Shown here: one piece after another, positions 23,801 to 36,215 of the stretch
How the letters are laid out: each line of letters opens with the position of its first letter
Numbering within the stretch: the stretch's first letter is position 1
Notes under the pieces: generated by a model
What the model saw: the letters and a program-made list of their open reading frames with translations, nothing else
Database searches by the model: none
What the model was told of the DNA's origin: nothing
Translations under genes and position numbers: made by a program
Assembly: GCA_013397455.1 (NCBI GenBank)
Contig: VYZB01000030.1
Location: 1,458,334-1,522,333, forward strand
Length of the DNA: 64,000 nt
Direction: 5' to 3'
DNA from: Crotophaga sulcirostris
Taxonomy: Eukaryota; Chordata; Aves; Cuculiformes; Crotophagidae

Positions 23801-26800
23801 AAAGCCAAATTGCTCAGGCTGAGACTGATGATGAATCAGTATATTTTAGAACTGTTGTATACCTGTTACGTGTACCCTGCTCTAAAGCTGGCCTAGTGCA
23901 TAGATGGTAGGTAGCTTGTCCACAGTTCAGGAGAAAACACGCCAAAATACCAAATGATAAGAGGCTTTTTAGACCAGTGGAGAAAGGGATGTAACAATAT
24001 CCAATGTCTCTGTTTGTCTAACCTTGATTTCCAATTGGGAAATGAGGTGGATGTTTTTTACCAATGGGATGATGAACCCCTGGTACAGTTGCCTAAGGGA
24101 TGCGGCAAGATTTTTTTTATATAAATCCAATAAGTCAAGTTCATATCACTTTTCTGAAGGAGGCAATCCAGCTCAACTAGAAGTTCCTGAGCTTAGTAAA
24201 GGACCATTGGGTGAATTTTTACATCCACTGGTGAGAGGTCAGATGAGATGATCATAATAGTCTTTTTACCTTCAGAGTTGAAATCCTTGAGCATGTACTT
24301 TATAAAAGTGAAATCAAAAAGATGAGAAAGGTCTTAAAGCCAAATATTACCTGTCAAACCCAATTATCAGGACTGCAGTTCAAGGTGATCTGTGCCCCTG
24401 CTGGGCCAGAAGCATTTGACCACTGATTATGGCAAAGGATGTCAGTGCTAGAAGTGAGAGGGCTGCAAAATAAAGGGGATTCCAAGTGCAGGAAAGCTGC
24501 ACTTTCCCTATGCAGAGAATGGACTGGAGGAAAATTTGAATTGCCTTAGGCTAAGCTAACAGCCTTATTTCAGAAAAAGACCTCCCAGAAGGGTGTTGGA
24601 CCCAGTGTGTTCATAGTGTGGCCTTAAGGAACAGAAGAAGCCGGAGCTGCGAGAAAACCACAAGGATGACTCTGACCATGAGCAAGGATGAAGGGGGAAA
24701 TGGGCAACTAGTGCCAAAATTACAAAGTTCTTCAAAACCACTGCTTCCTCTCCTGCCACAGCAACCACCACACAAGTGGGCATGAAACAGGTAATCTCAC
24801 ACCTTTAGTGTTTCCCTGTAGTCCCTTGTAAGAAGAGCCCTAGATTCCCAGTGCAGAAAGGAGGGAGCTGGCAGCTCCATTAATGTGCATTTGTAGCCAA
24901 GCCTGTCTTGTATCCAATGCACTGCATGCATACAGGTTATGAATAATTTCTTCCCTAAGAAATTAGCCCAGGTTAAAAATAGCCTCTGCATTTAGCTGCT
25001 TGCTGCCTCCTTCCTGCTCGCTGAGGCTGGAGATCTGCTGAAGTGCTGGCAGTCATTTTTAATGTGGAAATGTTTAAAATTGCCTGGCATCTCTTGCCAG
25101 TATGGGGAGGCCTGGGGACAGCTGTGGGGTAGACAGTGGAGCCTGCTTTTGTCCTTACCCTGGCCTGGAAGGGAACCTATTTCCAGAGTGAACTGGAGAC
25201 AGCTTCTATATTGCCCACTCTGCTCCTGGCCCTCTGCATGGGCTGCTAACACAGGGCCAGGTAGCACTAGGTAGTTTTGTAATATGGCACTTTCCCATTG
25301 GGGCTGGATTCAGATAAGATATTTTAAAGCTGCTACACAGACAAATTGAGCCTGATAGTCTGCCTGGTATATGGGACAACTCCCTGTGTGTGACACCTGC
25401 TCCCTGTTACCATCTACAGTGAACTTGTAAAACGCAAGGAACACGGTTGGAAAATACAAGATAACGGTTTCACTTGTCTATCCCCGCTCCTCTTCTGTGG
25501 GATTGTATCTGCCAGGAGTGCGCAGTACTGAAAGGGTTGCACATTTAGGCTCTAAATTATGCTGATGCTTTCTCACTAATTCTCAGCCCAGACCTTGCCG
25601 GAGTTTGTCACCATATGAGAAGCAGGGGCACAGAAAGCTGGTAACATATGAGGATTGTCACATCACCTGCTCACCCAAAGGACTGAGTAATAGCCTAGAA
25701 GGGCGCTGCAACTAATGATATGTTCTTGCAGTTTGCAGCAAAATAATCAGGTTTAAGCGCAAAGGCATGATCAAAAGTATGCAGCTCACACTGTGGTGAA
25801 GAGGATGAAAACAATTGGGTATTTACCAACTGGAATGTTAATGCAGTGGGTTTTACTCCAATTAATTGAAGCTTTTGGGGTGGGCAAGGTTTGACAGATC
25901 TTTCCTGAAGAAGAGATGGAGAATTCTAGTCTTTGTGCTTCGAAGGAGAGAAGGGCAGGGGAACACAGGAATATAAAACATCTCCTGGCACCTCAGATAT
26001 CAAAAACTCAGGGAGGGATATCCTGTTTATGAGTTTCTGGCATACAGATCCCCACGCAGACAAGATCAATCACTGATAGATGGTGCTAGCAGGGTGAGAT
26101 ATTTGATTTACACCAGCTCCAAAAGGGCCTGAGCTAGGTGTCTGCTACTAAGACTGTTTAATTGGAGTCTGAAGGGAACTGAGAAGGTGTAACCCTCCAC
26201 CCATATTATCTCAAGGTCATGACCACACAACAAGGCAGGAGCTGCATCACCAAGTAAATAATTTTGTTTTCCCGCAGAACTTTGAAAAGATGCAATGGTG
26301 GTCTTGGTTTGGTAACTTTTGAGCCTAAAGTTTGCCCCCCAAACTGCAAACCTGAATGGCTGCCTGCTCATTAAACGCAGCTTTGCCTTTGCTGTAGTGG
26401 CACTCTGGAGCATCCTTTCTGTGGGTACTCTCAAGTCCTGTAACTTATTTCCTTCCTCTGCTGCCAGAGCAGTGCATGCCCTCAGGTCTCAGCCCTTCCT
26501 CCTTGTTTTGTGGCTATACCTTGTCTGCTCCCAGCCTCAGAGATTCATTATAAAAAATTATAAAGTTTTCAGAAATCACAAGGTTCTGTCTTCCACTTAA
26601 TTATTGTTTTATTTTAATACGCAGTTATGTTTTGAAGGCACCTCAGGGCTCCAGGCTTTAACCACTTATCACCTGCTGAGTGATTTAAAACTAGTGAAGC
26701 ACATCCCATTTGCAGGTTGGAACAAGGCCTGAATCCTATCAGCAGACAAAATGAGTTCAGAAATACTCAGTGTTTGTAACTCATTGCTTATGGTTTCATT

Positions 26801-29500
26801 TCCTGATCCTCAGAGAGGGGCCAGTTACGTGCTGCAGGGATGTCTGTTCTGTTTTTATCCTCTGATAAGATGCAAAGGGCTCATTAGAGACTGAGAGGAA
26901 GAAGACGATCCATTGGCTGTTCTGTACTATTTACTTTGCTAAGTGTCTTCCACAAGGCTCTCCCCACTGCAGACCACAAAACCTCGCTGCTGAATCAGCC
27001 CACAGCTCAGGCATCCCTTGTGTGAGAGATGCAAATCACCTCCAGGGTGAGACTGTTGTCGGGGTGGGAAGCCAGTGCTCTAGAACTGATATGGAAAAAG
27101 TAAACAGTCCCACAGGGCCTGAGATATTACGTAGTTATTGGTTTGTCTTCAGGACTAGTTATTCCCTACCAAGAGGCAATTTTTTGAGCCTACTCCAAGA
27201 GCATGAAACTCACTGGCTGTAGCAATTTGCAGGAATAAATCCTGAGTATTTCCAGAGATTGTAGGGTGCTCTGAGCACTGGCACCTTGGAGAACAGAGGT
27301 CTGGGTTATCAAGTGCTGGCTGGCTTTCTCCTGGAACTTTTATGACCTAATGGTTTGTTTTTTGTCCTCCCATATCTCCTTGACTTCCAGGTGGCACAGT
27401 TGGAAGCCCATTTGGAAACATAAACCCATTATATCTTCTTTATTTTTATGTTACACATTAAAAATACGACACAGCAGCCAGGCTTGCATTGAACTCCTCA
27501 GCTGGAAGGCTGAGCAGGCCCAGCTTGTGCGTGCTGCACAGCATTATTATTGACATTATCTACAGTGTTAGTCAGCACACGTGCCATATGCTCCAAGGTG
27601 TATGCCCTCCACGTATTGACTGAGTCATTTGGTTTTCCATATGGGGTCTGTCTTCATGGTTCCACACAGACTCTGAGGTATTGAGGCAATAATGAGAAAG
27701 ACAAGTGTAATAAGGGAACAAAAAGGACTGAACCTTGCAAGGATCCCCTGAGCAGCAGGAATGGGAGGCTGCTTAGCTCATTTCTTCCTCTTGAATTTGG
27801 AAATAGGAAGAGACGGAGAGGTGGGAATGAGGTGAGGTGAATGGGAGGGTGGTGCACTTACTGCAGGGAACGTTCCCACTTTTTGCCTGATGTGTCCTGT
27901 GGGAGTAGTAAACTTAAGAGTCATTTTCCATGCTGACTATGCTTATTTAAAACTAGTTTCTCTAAATTAAGTAGGTGATAGACTTCCCTGGTGAAATGTG
28001 TCCACTGAAGTGACCTGAGCTGTTTTGCTGTTGTTCCAAACCTCCTGGCTCATGTAGGTAATGCCTTCCAACCACTTTCTTCTCAACACTGGCCATTTTT
28101 CCAGCCAGCCAGAAATAAGGACAGCCGCTCTCTTTTTGGAGTAAAACAGCCATTTCTAAGCGACAGCCAGCCTGAGTTACATGTCAGAGCAGCCCTTGTC
28201 ATGTTCCCACCTGTGCATCATCAGAATGGGCCCAATAAAAAGCCCCATTTCTCTTTATCTCCTTGTGATTTTAACTCTCCTGTCCATTTGACCTTCCATT
28301 GTCATCTTCTATTTCCTTCTTGCCCTATGTCTGCTGTGAATTAGAGACTGATGGTTCCAGCATGTCTCTTCACATAGAGAATAGGACATTCAGAAGAGTC
28401 TGTGTGCCAGCAGCCAGAAACCTGGTGTTTGCAGGGGCTGTTCCAGCCCCCTTCACCCATGCAAAGCCTGGGTAGCACTTGTTCTGTGCCTGTGTCATCC
28501 CCTTCCAGGCTCAGGCTCCTTGCAACCAGCCTCAGCTCTTTTCCACAACCCCTTTCGTGTTCTCAGCTTGGATTTGGGGTAGAGCTCAGCAATGTTTACT
28601 TCTCACATCCACAGCAGGCTGGGGACAGCAATGCTAATACTGCAACAAATTTAGCAGAGCTCAGTGATAGGATTTGACCCAAACTGCAGAGGGAAAAAGA
28701 AGCCACTCTGTAAAAAACTGAAATTCCTCTGGATAATAAAGCCTATTAGAAGCAAATAAATAAAAAAGCCAGGTATGAAAGGGGCACATTCTGATTTTTC
28801 TCTTGTCTTAGTGTGATTTGAACATAATTTGATGGGGCTCAGCTAAGCAAGCAATGCAGAGACCCTGAGGAATGGGGCTGTGTTTGCTGAGAAGTCAACA
28901 ACAGTAGGAGAAGAAGTGTGAATGAAATTGCATAGAATCAGATCCCTTTCTCCCTGTTGGAAGCTTAAAGAGATTGGAAATGCACTTGAAATCAAATAGA
29001 CATAGCTGGACTTGCAGACTGTGTGGGCATCTTGATTTTTCTTGCCCTTCTCAAGGTCAGAGCTCACTGAAAAGAGCAATGATGATGCCCTGGAACTGAC
29101 TAGTGAAGATAGGACTGGGCTCCAAACCGGTGTGCAGACCTCCCAAAGAAGATTGTTTGGGGTAAATTGAAGGTAAGAAAATGTGGACAAACTCAGTTAA
29201 AGTTGAGAAGTACCAGAAGGTTCTTTGGTGAAGATACCCAGCTGCTCTTCATCAATACTTAGCATATGATCTATCAGTATTTATGGACATGTCCTTGTTT
29301 GATGTAGGGTCTATGCATTCACTCCTGTCTAGTTATTTTGTTTCCCTTAAACTAGAAAGCAAGGTTTCTTTGAACCAAGGTCTTTTTCAGACAGCTGATG
29401 GGACCCCCTTGACGTCCAACACTCAAGGTGAGAGTGAAATATTTGCAATTCAACTGGACATGCTTTTAGGGCTGCATAAGTAGTAGCAACGGCTCTCTGA
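20811..29500. other. Non-coding unique sequence
   Basis: About 8.7 kb without a recognised gene. Pyrimidine tracts ending in AG occur at 22230-22274, 23461-23492 and 27350-27398. Each is followed by a short open stretch, but none has a good donor or a recognisable product. A CAATTAATTG palindrome lies at 25859-25868 inside unique AT-rich sequence. No LINE, LTR or DNA-transposon signature was recognised. Confidence 0.55.
22536..22552 (+). repeat. Short ATT trinucleotide repeat
   Basis: About four to five tandem TTA/ATT units follow GGATTTT. This is an ordinary short microsatellite with no associated element. Confidence 0.7.
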
Positions 29501-29563
29501 GTATGGAGCTTATAGATGTCAGATGTATAGCTTATAGTATGGAGCACAGATGTCAGCTTATGC
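29501..29563. repeat. Imperfect tandem duplication, unit about 36 bp
   Basis: GTATGGAGC begins both copies (29501 and 29537). Each is followed by AGATGTCAG and then CTTAT. The second copy lacks about 3 bases after GGAGC and about 7 bases before CTTAT. The pattern suggests one local duplication followed by small deletions. Confidence 0.7.
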
Positions 29564-30120
29564 TTGAAGAGCCTGAACTTGCACATTTAGGCCAGGCAGA
29601 GAAATAGGGCTTGGCCTATCTAGTGGTGGTAAAAGATGCAGGTTTGAGTTGCAACACAACAGAGGCAAAGGTTATTGAAGGATGTGACCCTTTGGAGTTG
29701 TAAAATGCAGATATTATATACGGTGGTGAATCCTTCTGCCTTGTTCCTGTCTCATGTAGGCAATACAAATACATTTCCTAGAACATTTCCTCAGGTGTTT
29801 TTTTTTCTGTTGCTGTTAAAGTGAGGTGATGTTTCCCATACATAGTCTTGCTATGCCTGAGGCAGTGCTGAAATGCAAGTTCTCCAGCCTGTCTTTCTCC
29901 GTTATTTCTCTGCAAGGCTTGGACTGGGAGATGAGCAACTATTCAATAGCAGATACAGCAGGAATTGCTGTTGAAACAGGAGGGACACCTTGACAGAAGA
30001 GCCATTTGAAGGAATATTAATTATCAGGCAGCTAGTTCTGGACAATTGAATCTCAACTCCAGATGTTTCCATTCTAAGTGCTCTAGCAAAATGTTTAATT
30101 GATTACTATCTTGTGAGCTC

Positions 30121-30132
30121 TGTGTGTGTGTG
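30121..30132 (+). repeat. Short TG dinucleotide repeat
   Basis: Six TG units follow GAGCTC. Too short to be of functional note. Confidence 0.8.
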
Positions 30133-30754
30133 ATAAAACACAAGACTGCTGAGCTAGAGGGATTGTCTGTTGATAGCAACACAGTGCAATGACTGGTCCT
30201 TCACCTTTTTCAATTTATGCTTTTTTATCATACGGAAACTAGGCCAGATTTCAAAAATGCTCTTTAATTTCTAGTCTTTATTGTAGTGTCATGGTGCTGA
30301 TTAAAGTCACTGAAGGCCCAACTATACATGGAAGGAATGAAATAAAGGTACATCTGTGCCTGGCCTGAAAGGCCTGTGGGTCTTTAATGAGGGACTGGTG
30401 ATTCAAGACCTTCTTGATTTCTATATGTCTATATAACAGGTGCAAAGACTGAGGGACAGATTAAAGAAGAAATAGGCCACTGGAATAAAATGAAATCAAC
30501 CACAGACCTGAAATTGAAATAAGGAATTCTTCTTCCTTTTATTTTCTGCCTTTTGAGCTCCAAACGAATGTAAGAAATGACAAACAAGTATAAGGCTGTT
30601 CCAGCTGATATCTGGGGTGGGGAGTGGGCAAGCTGCTCTAAGCACCACAAGATAAGGTGAGATGTATGACAGGTAAAGTGATATTGTGCAATGAAATTAC
30701 AAGGCCCCTAAATTCCACTTGGATCCTTGCAGCTGGATGGGAAGACGTTTTTGT

Positions 30755-30835
30755 TGCAGACCAGATCCAGCTTCTGGTGAAATCACAGAGGTCTTTTGAT
30801 TTAAGTTCAATGGAAACTGGCGTGACCCTAAAGGA
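30755..30835. repeat. Possible old interspersed-repeat fragment
   Basis: The order of the words CCAGATCCAG, CTGGTGAAATC, TTAAGTTCAATGGAAACTGG and CGTGACC resembles an ancient amniote repeat in which a CTGGTGTAAATC block is followed by a block built on GAAGTCAATGGAGTTA. Divergence is high and the assignment is from memory. A repeat-library alignment would settle it. Confidence 0.3.
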
Positions 30836-31151
30836 GATGGTACACACAAAAATGGTTTTTTTCCTGGTGATTAGTAGACTGTTTATGAGCTGATCCAATG
30901 TGGTTTCTCAGTGGGCAAACACACTGATTCCAATGGAGACACCCTAGCTTTTAGGTCTTGTTACTTTTCCATACAACAAAAGCTAAACTGAAAGTAATAG
31001 AGGAAGAAAATTAGTTTCGTACATCTGAAAATATTAATGCCTTGAAGTTAATGGACAAGGCTTTCATGCAAAACACTCATATTCATAGGTAATGCTAGTG
31101 TGTTATGCTGATAGAGCAATTTTATAATTTACTTTTGTCTTTCCTCTCCAG

Positions 31152-31268
31152 AATTCCAGGGCATGAAATTCTGCCCTATTAAAAACTGCTATGAAGACCT
31201 CAGCGCTGCCCATGAGCATTTGAAAAGGACAGATTTAACAAGGGAAAGAGATCTGAATTTGATTTGCT
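31152..31268 (+). other. Exon-like segment, possible terminal coding exon (candidate)
   Basis: A pyrimidine-rich tract ending in CTTTCCTCTCCAG (to 31151) precedes a frame that runs through Phe-Gln-Gly-Met-Lys-Phe-Cys-Pro-Ile-Lys-Asn-Cys-Tyr-Glu-Asp-Leu to a TGA at 31266-31268. The residue mix is protein-like, with charged residues and a Cys-x3-Cys pair, although it matches no family I know. The same frame is open upstream only to 31115. There is no nearby GT donor, so it would have to be a last exon. AATAAA-type polyadenylation signals are not obvious just downstream. A chance open frame is more likely than not. Confidence 0.2.
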
Positions 31269-34200
31269 GAAATACCCAACTATTTATACCTTGGTGTTTG
31301 GTTATGCTGAATGCTTTTGTTCCAGCTGGGGTTGCTCATCTGTGAGCAACAAACTGATGGCACAAGTCTCTGCACATAACCTTCATGCTTCTCCATCTGT
31401 GGTTTAAGAAGTTTCACAGCCCACTTAATTTGCAGGCACTGTCTGGATATACCAGTCTCTGCCATCATTGATGTGGTGTGGAAACAAGTGAATGAAGGTG
31501 AAAAGCCCATTCGAGGGTAGCCATAAAAGAGTGACTTAATAGTACTAATATGCAGAAATTTGTAAGTAATTAATTTGTTCCTTTAAAAAATAGCATCTAT
31601 TTTTAGCTCTCTAAGAGGGTTGTTTTCTAGGGATTAGTGACAGGCTGTGCTGCCAAGGTGTGTGGGCTGATTTTGGAGAAGCATCCAGCCAGCTTGCATG
31701 GAGGCTGATGTCTTGCAGACTCCTGAAAGCACACTGGCAATGGGAGGCTTCCTATTACACTTGGGCTGTAAAAACTATAGCTGAATAGTTCCTTTTTTGC
31801 AGACAGTCCTAATCCAGCCAGCTCCAAGAGAGCAGCAAATCTAGAGGAAACCAAGATGCCTTGGCTTCCCTTCTTGATGACAAACTGAATATGCTTCCTT
31901 TTGAGAGCACTGCTGCAGACAAGGCAGGGCATCCTGGCATCAGGGTTTATGGGACAGCGGCTAACGATGTACAAAACGTGAGGAAGGAAAGTGGGACTTT
32001 TTGTGTGTGCATGCAGCTACCTGATTTCATTTCAAATGGCATGGATCCTTAGCAGGAACTGTAACCTTCTAGGCCATGAACCCACTGGCAAGAGCTACAA
32101 TCTGTCATGGCTCACATGGGACTAGAATCCAAATACCCAGAATGTCACGAGCTCAGATTTGGGCATCAAATCCAAGCCTCCTGCAGGGAAACGTCAAATC
32201 CTGGGCTGAACCTCTTCTGGTTTGTTAGTTCCCAGACTCAAAATGACAGACAGTTCCTGAAGCTAACAAACTGCTGCTCCAAGAGAAGAGATCAGTGGGA
32301 GCAGTTGGGCATTGATGAGCAAAGGCTGAGTCTCTGTTCCACGATGAGTAGGGCTTTGCGATAATAATTAGATCTTAAAATGTGTCAGTTCTGCATGAGA
32401 CAAATCATTGGCGAAGGCCAGGAATGTATTTCCATGGGAGTGTGAGCATGTGTGTGTCTGTGTGATTTGAGCAAGAGCTGGCTAATGCAGCTGTGACCCC
32501 GCATAGCCATAACCAAGTTTGTAGCCTATAGGAGGGGGGTGGGAATGACGAGAGAAGGAGAGACTCTTGTTACTTCCTAATTTCCACTGCCTTCACCACT
32601 TCTGACTTTCACAAAACCTTTCCCCACAGAGCTACAGTTACTGTTGCTGCTGTAAAGGCAGCGAGGAGCACAGCTGGGGTACAAGGGTATTCAAATAACA
32701 GCTTTCCTTTCTCATCAGAAGAGCTGTTGGCTATAAATTGCCATTTGAGTGTCTGAGAGAACAAAACGTTACGTCTCTATGGTTTCTGTTTCTATCACTT
32801 CTTTTCTCTTGTCTCAAAAGTTTTCAGGCCCTTAGGAGGGAGGAGGCAGTTCATCCTAGGGAAGAGGAGGCACTGAAATGACCAGAGATGACTGTAGAGG
32901 CAGGAAAAGGAGGGATGATCACACGAAGTGGATATGCTGGTCTGAACCATTGTGGTGTGCTGAAGTCGTGCTTTCTCTGTGCATCCACACATCCATGCCA
33001 TTCAAGAGAACCATGGCAAGAGACCTCAGCTGGTCATATCTGGCTTCTGCAGAGCAGTAATGGCTGGAGAATTTTTTTCTGCTCATCATCTACACCTTCT
33101 TAGGGCTGAATCAATCAAGAGGGTGAAGAGGAGGATTTGCTGGCAGCTTTGGATTTTCCAGGATTTATAGCAAAAGATTGCAAGTGGCTTTCAAGACAAC
33201 CATAATTTTACCTTTTAAACTCTTGTCTCTGTTCCTCTACAGTCTTCTCAATATTGCCTACACAGAGTATCCAAAATCCTTTCAATAATTGCTCCTTTCT
33301 TTTATTCTATGCTGGGTAACAGCTGGCTCAGGTTCTATTTCCTGTTCCCTTGGGTTTAAATCATGGCCAGGTGTTTTTGAAAAAAAAAACTGTGTCCCAT
33401 TTGGGAACCTTTTTTGTTTAGGATTTGATGTAGGAGCTTGCTGAAGGTCTGGACACGAATTCTGTACTCTACTCCTCTGAACATCACTGTTTCCATCTGC
33501 CAAATGGTTGGGATCATACAGGATCTATAGCTGTTGATTGTGAGACAAACATTATCATCCTTGGGCCTGTCTCTTTTGAAGGGATTGACATGACTACCAA
33601 CCTTTATCCCTCTTTTCCAAGCCCTTAATTTTGGGCCAACATTTCAAAGGAAAGAGTAGTATAGTTGCTCTTGCACAGGCCCCAATCCACCAGCATGACC
33701 TCACTGAGTACTAGATAAAAGTTAATGCAAAATAGGTGAAACCTTGCACAGTAGAGAATACCCAAGGGCACTCCAGACTCAGAAAGTAAAGTGCCTTGTC
33801 ACCATATTAAATCAAATCCACAACACAGCTAGTTTGTGACAGCATGCAGGCTGCAGAGGCTTTGGAGGATGAGGGAGCAAGGTGAGAAGGGTTCTGAGGA
33901 GCTTTGTATGCAGTAAGTATTTTTTTCTACCCGTGTAGAGAAAGACAAAACACACAGCTTGTGGGGCCTGTGGTTGCTGAGTTTCACATGGATTTGCATG
34001 CTAGCCTCATAGCTGTGGCTTGGGAACTCATCAGGCCTCAGAACAGAAGCAAACATGTTATACTCAGTGCTGGAGAGTTCAACTGAGCAAATAAGCATCC
34101 TGCAGAAACAATGGTCATGACCTACCTGACCACTGCCACAGCAGTGCCAGAACCACCACTTCCACTTTGAAGTGGAGTCCACGATATGTGGAGGGAACCT

Positions 34201-35838
34201 ACCAAGCCAGAGAGGGGAAGATGTGTTTCCTTTCAGCATCTTGGCTGGATTGCAAAGCAGATAATCTTGTTCTGTCATGCAAAATTCCCTCTTCATCTCT
34301 TTTATCTGTGAGGGGTACTGTCTTCTACCATGCCAACTGCTTTGAGGGCTGTGTTGGTCCCTACTGACCACCAATTTATAATATTGCAGAGGGCTGCATT
34401 TCAAGCATGAAACCAAGTAATTCCTCTGTCAGTTCATTGTGAGATGTCTTTGGCTAAAAGCCTGGGAAACAATTTTCTTATGACCTACTGTTTGATGATA
34501 GTGGACTCTTTTATAGTGCTGCAGTCTGCCCCACATGCTTGGCTTTGACTGATAAAGCTCAGCTGAGAGAGAAAAAAAATCTGCTGATATTGCTGCTGCT
34601 GGCAAAGGACAGAACCCTGCTTGGGGCCTCCAAAGAGGGACAAGAATCTATCTGTTGAGATTGAGCCTGATTTAATTCTTCTTATAAAGCATCTTGGCAG
34701 CTGTCTAGATCTGACAGGTTGATAATAAGACTTTTCTTCTATGCAAAAGGGAAAGTAATTTACATTGTCTTCACACCTCTGGCAAGCAGGGAAAGATCCT
34801 GCCCCACGTTAGCATGAATGGGGAGCAGACGTGAGAACAAGAGCAGGCAGCACTGGGGAGAAAGGAGGAAGCCTTGCTCCGTGCTTCAGCAAGCACAAGA
34901 AAATGCCATTTGGAAAATGCCCACGGGTGAGAGAGCAGGGCTTGGAATCAGCATTCTGTCCACGGCAATGGTTCTGAGCAGCTTTCCAGCCAAGTCCTAA
35001 AGGATCACTCTCTTGCAAGGAGCAGCAGTGCTACCTGATTTCATTTTGCTCCATTTAGCCCAGTGCTTCTGCTGATACGCTGCTTGCTGCCCCTTGTTAC
35101 AGGCACATGAGCACCAACACCAAGCTGCCCTAAGATATTTATTTTTTATCAGTTGGTTGATAACCAGTTGATAGCCCCTAGGGGAGGACTGTGGCTCTTA
35201 TTGTGAGGTGAAAGCCTCTCTAAGAGGTATAAAAATGCAATTACTCAGCCTCCAACACCCCTTCTATCTCAGCAAACACAGCCATTCCCAAGAGGACTGA
35301 CAAGCCAAGTCCAAATCTTAACCTGTATTACGTTCCTCTTAAAACCTGCTGTCAGGCTAGTTTTGGTTCTCAGTTTAGTGCCCTTTGTAAGCTAGGCACT
35401 GAACAATTTTGTGTTGGTCTCATGGCCTCCAAATGGAATGACTTGAGGAAACAACTCCATGGTTAAACATGGGCTGTGCTACACCCATGCCTCAGTGCAG
35501 TGCCAAGGGAGGTAAACAGTCCTGGAATGTGCTTTGAAATCCTCAGGTGAAAACATGCCAGGGCAGTGCCAGGTACTTCAGGGAAATGTAAATTAGAAGG
35601 CTTTGCTCTTCACAACCCATCAGCTTTAAACGCCCATACCCTTCCTGCTAAGATTGAGCTTTGAGGCGATGGGGAAGGGAGAACTGGAATTATGTCAAAA
35701 CAATGACTCCTGAGAGGCTTGTGCTGCCTTGATCAACCTTTGTGGTGATGGGGAGGAGGACACTGAGATGCAGAGAGCTACTGAAGGCTGCTAGGAAGCA
35801 GAGCAGAAGAGGACCTTGTGCTGCAGGGACACAATGAC

Positions 35839-35850
35839 CAGAAGGTAAGT
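35839..35850 (+). other. Isolated consensus splice-donor-like site
   Basis: CAGAAG is followed at 35845 by GTAAGTTTTT, a near-perfect donor match. The candidate exon upstream has only a weak acceptor (GTGCTGCAG, ending 35826) or none. A first exon of a non-coding transcript is possible. Sites this good also arise by chance every few tens of kilobases. Confidence 0.15.
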
Positions 35851-36155
35851 TTTTCTGACTCTTTGTTTAGTCTGTCCTTAAAAGAAACCTGTGTCAAGGT
35901 TCATGTTACTGTATTTCAGCTTTGGATAGTGTCATGTTGCTGCTTCAAGGAAAATGGAAGTCCTACCTTGAGGTTGTGGTTGATTTTAGGGTGTTGGCAG
36001 GGGTACGTAGGACCATAGAGTGGATGGGTAGGTTTAAGTTGTTGGAGAAAAGATCTGAAAGGCAGATCATTTAGAATTCCATAAGATGTTACTGTGGAGA
36101 AGATTGCTCAGGAGGAGGTACATGATCCCTTTCGGGGAAAGTACTCAAAGACTAT

Positions 36156-36215
36156 GAGAATGTTAGAATATTAGTTGGAAGGGCAACGTAACTAGGTGTG
36201 GACCTTGCATCCACA
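36156..36215 (-). repeat. Possible very degraded CR1 3' end (reverse orientation)
   Basis: GAATGTTAGAATATTAGTTGGAAGGGCAAC resembles the reverse-oriented tail of amniote CR1 elements, which commonly reads AGAATATTAGGGTTGGAAGGGACC. Similarity fades after about 40 bases, so the assignment is tentative. Confidence 0.3.

Noticed and set aside
27350..27429. Acceptor-like tract followed by a short frame starting Val-Ala-Gln-Leu-Glu
   Set aside because: Ends in a stop after ten codons; too short to separate from chance.
33829..34416. Longest open frame of the window, 195 codons, minus strand
   Set aside because: The frame counts from a TTG, has no recognisable domain or splice context, and a frame of about this length is only mildly unexpected in 64 kb read in six frames.
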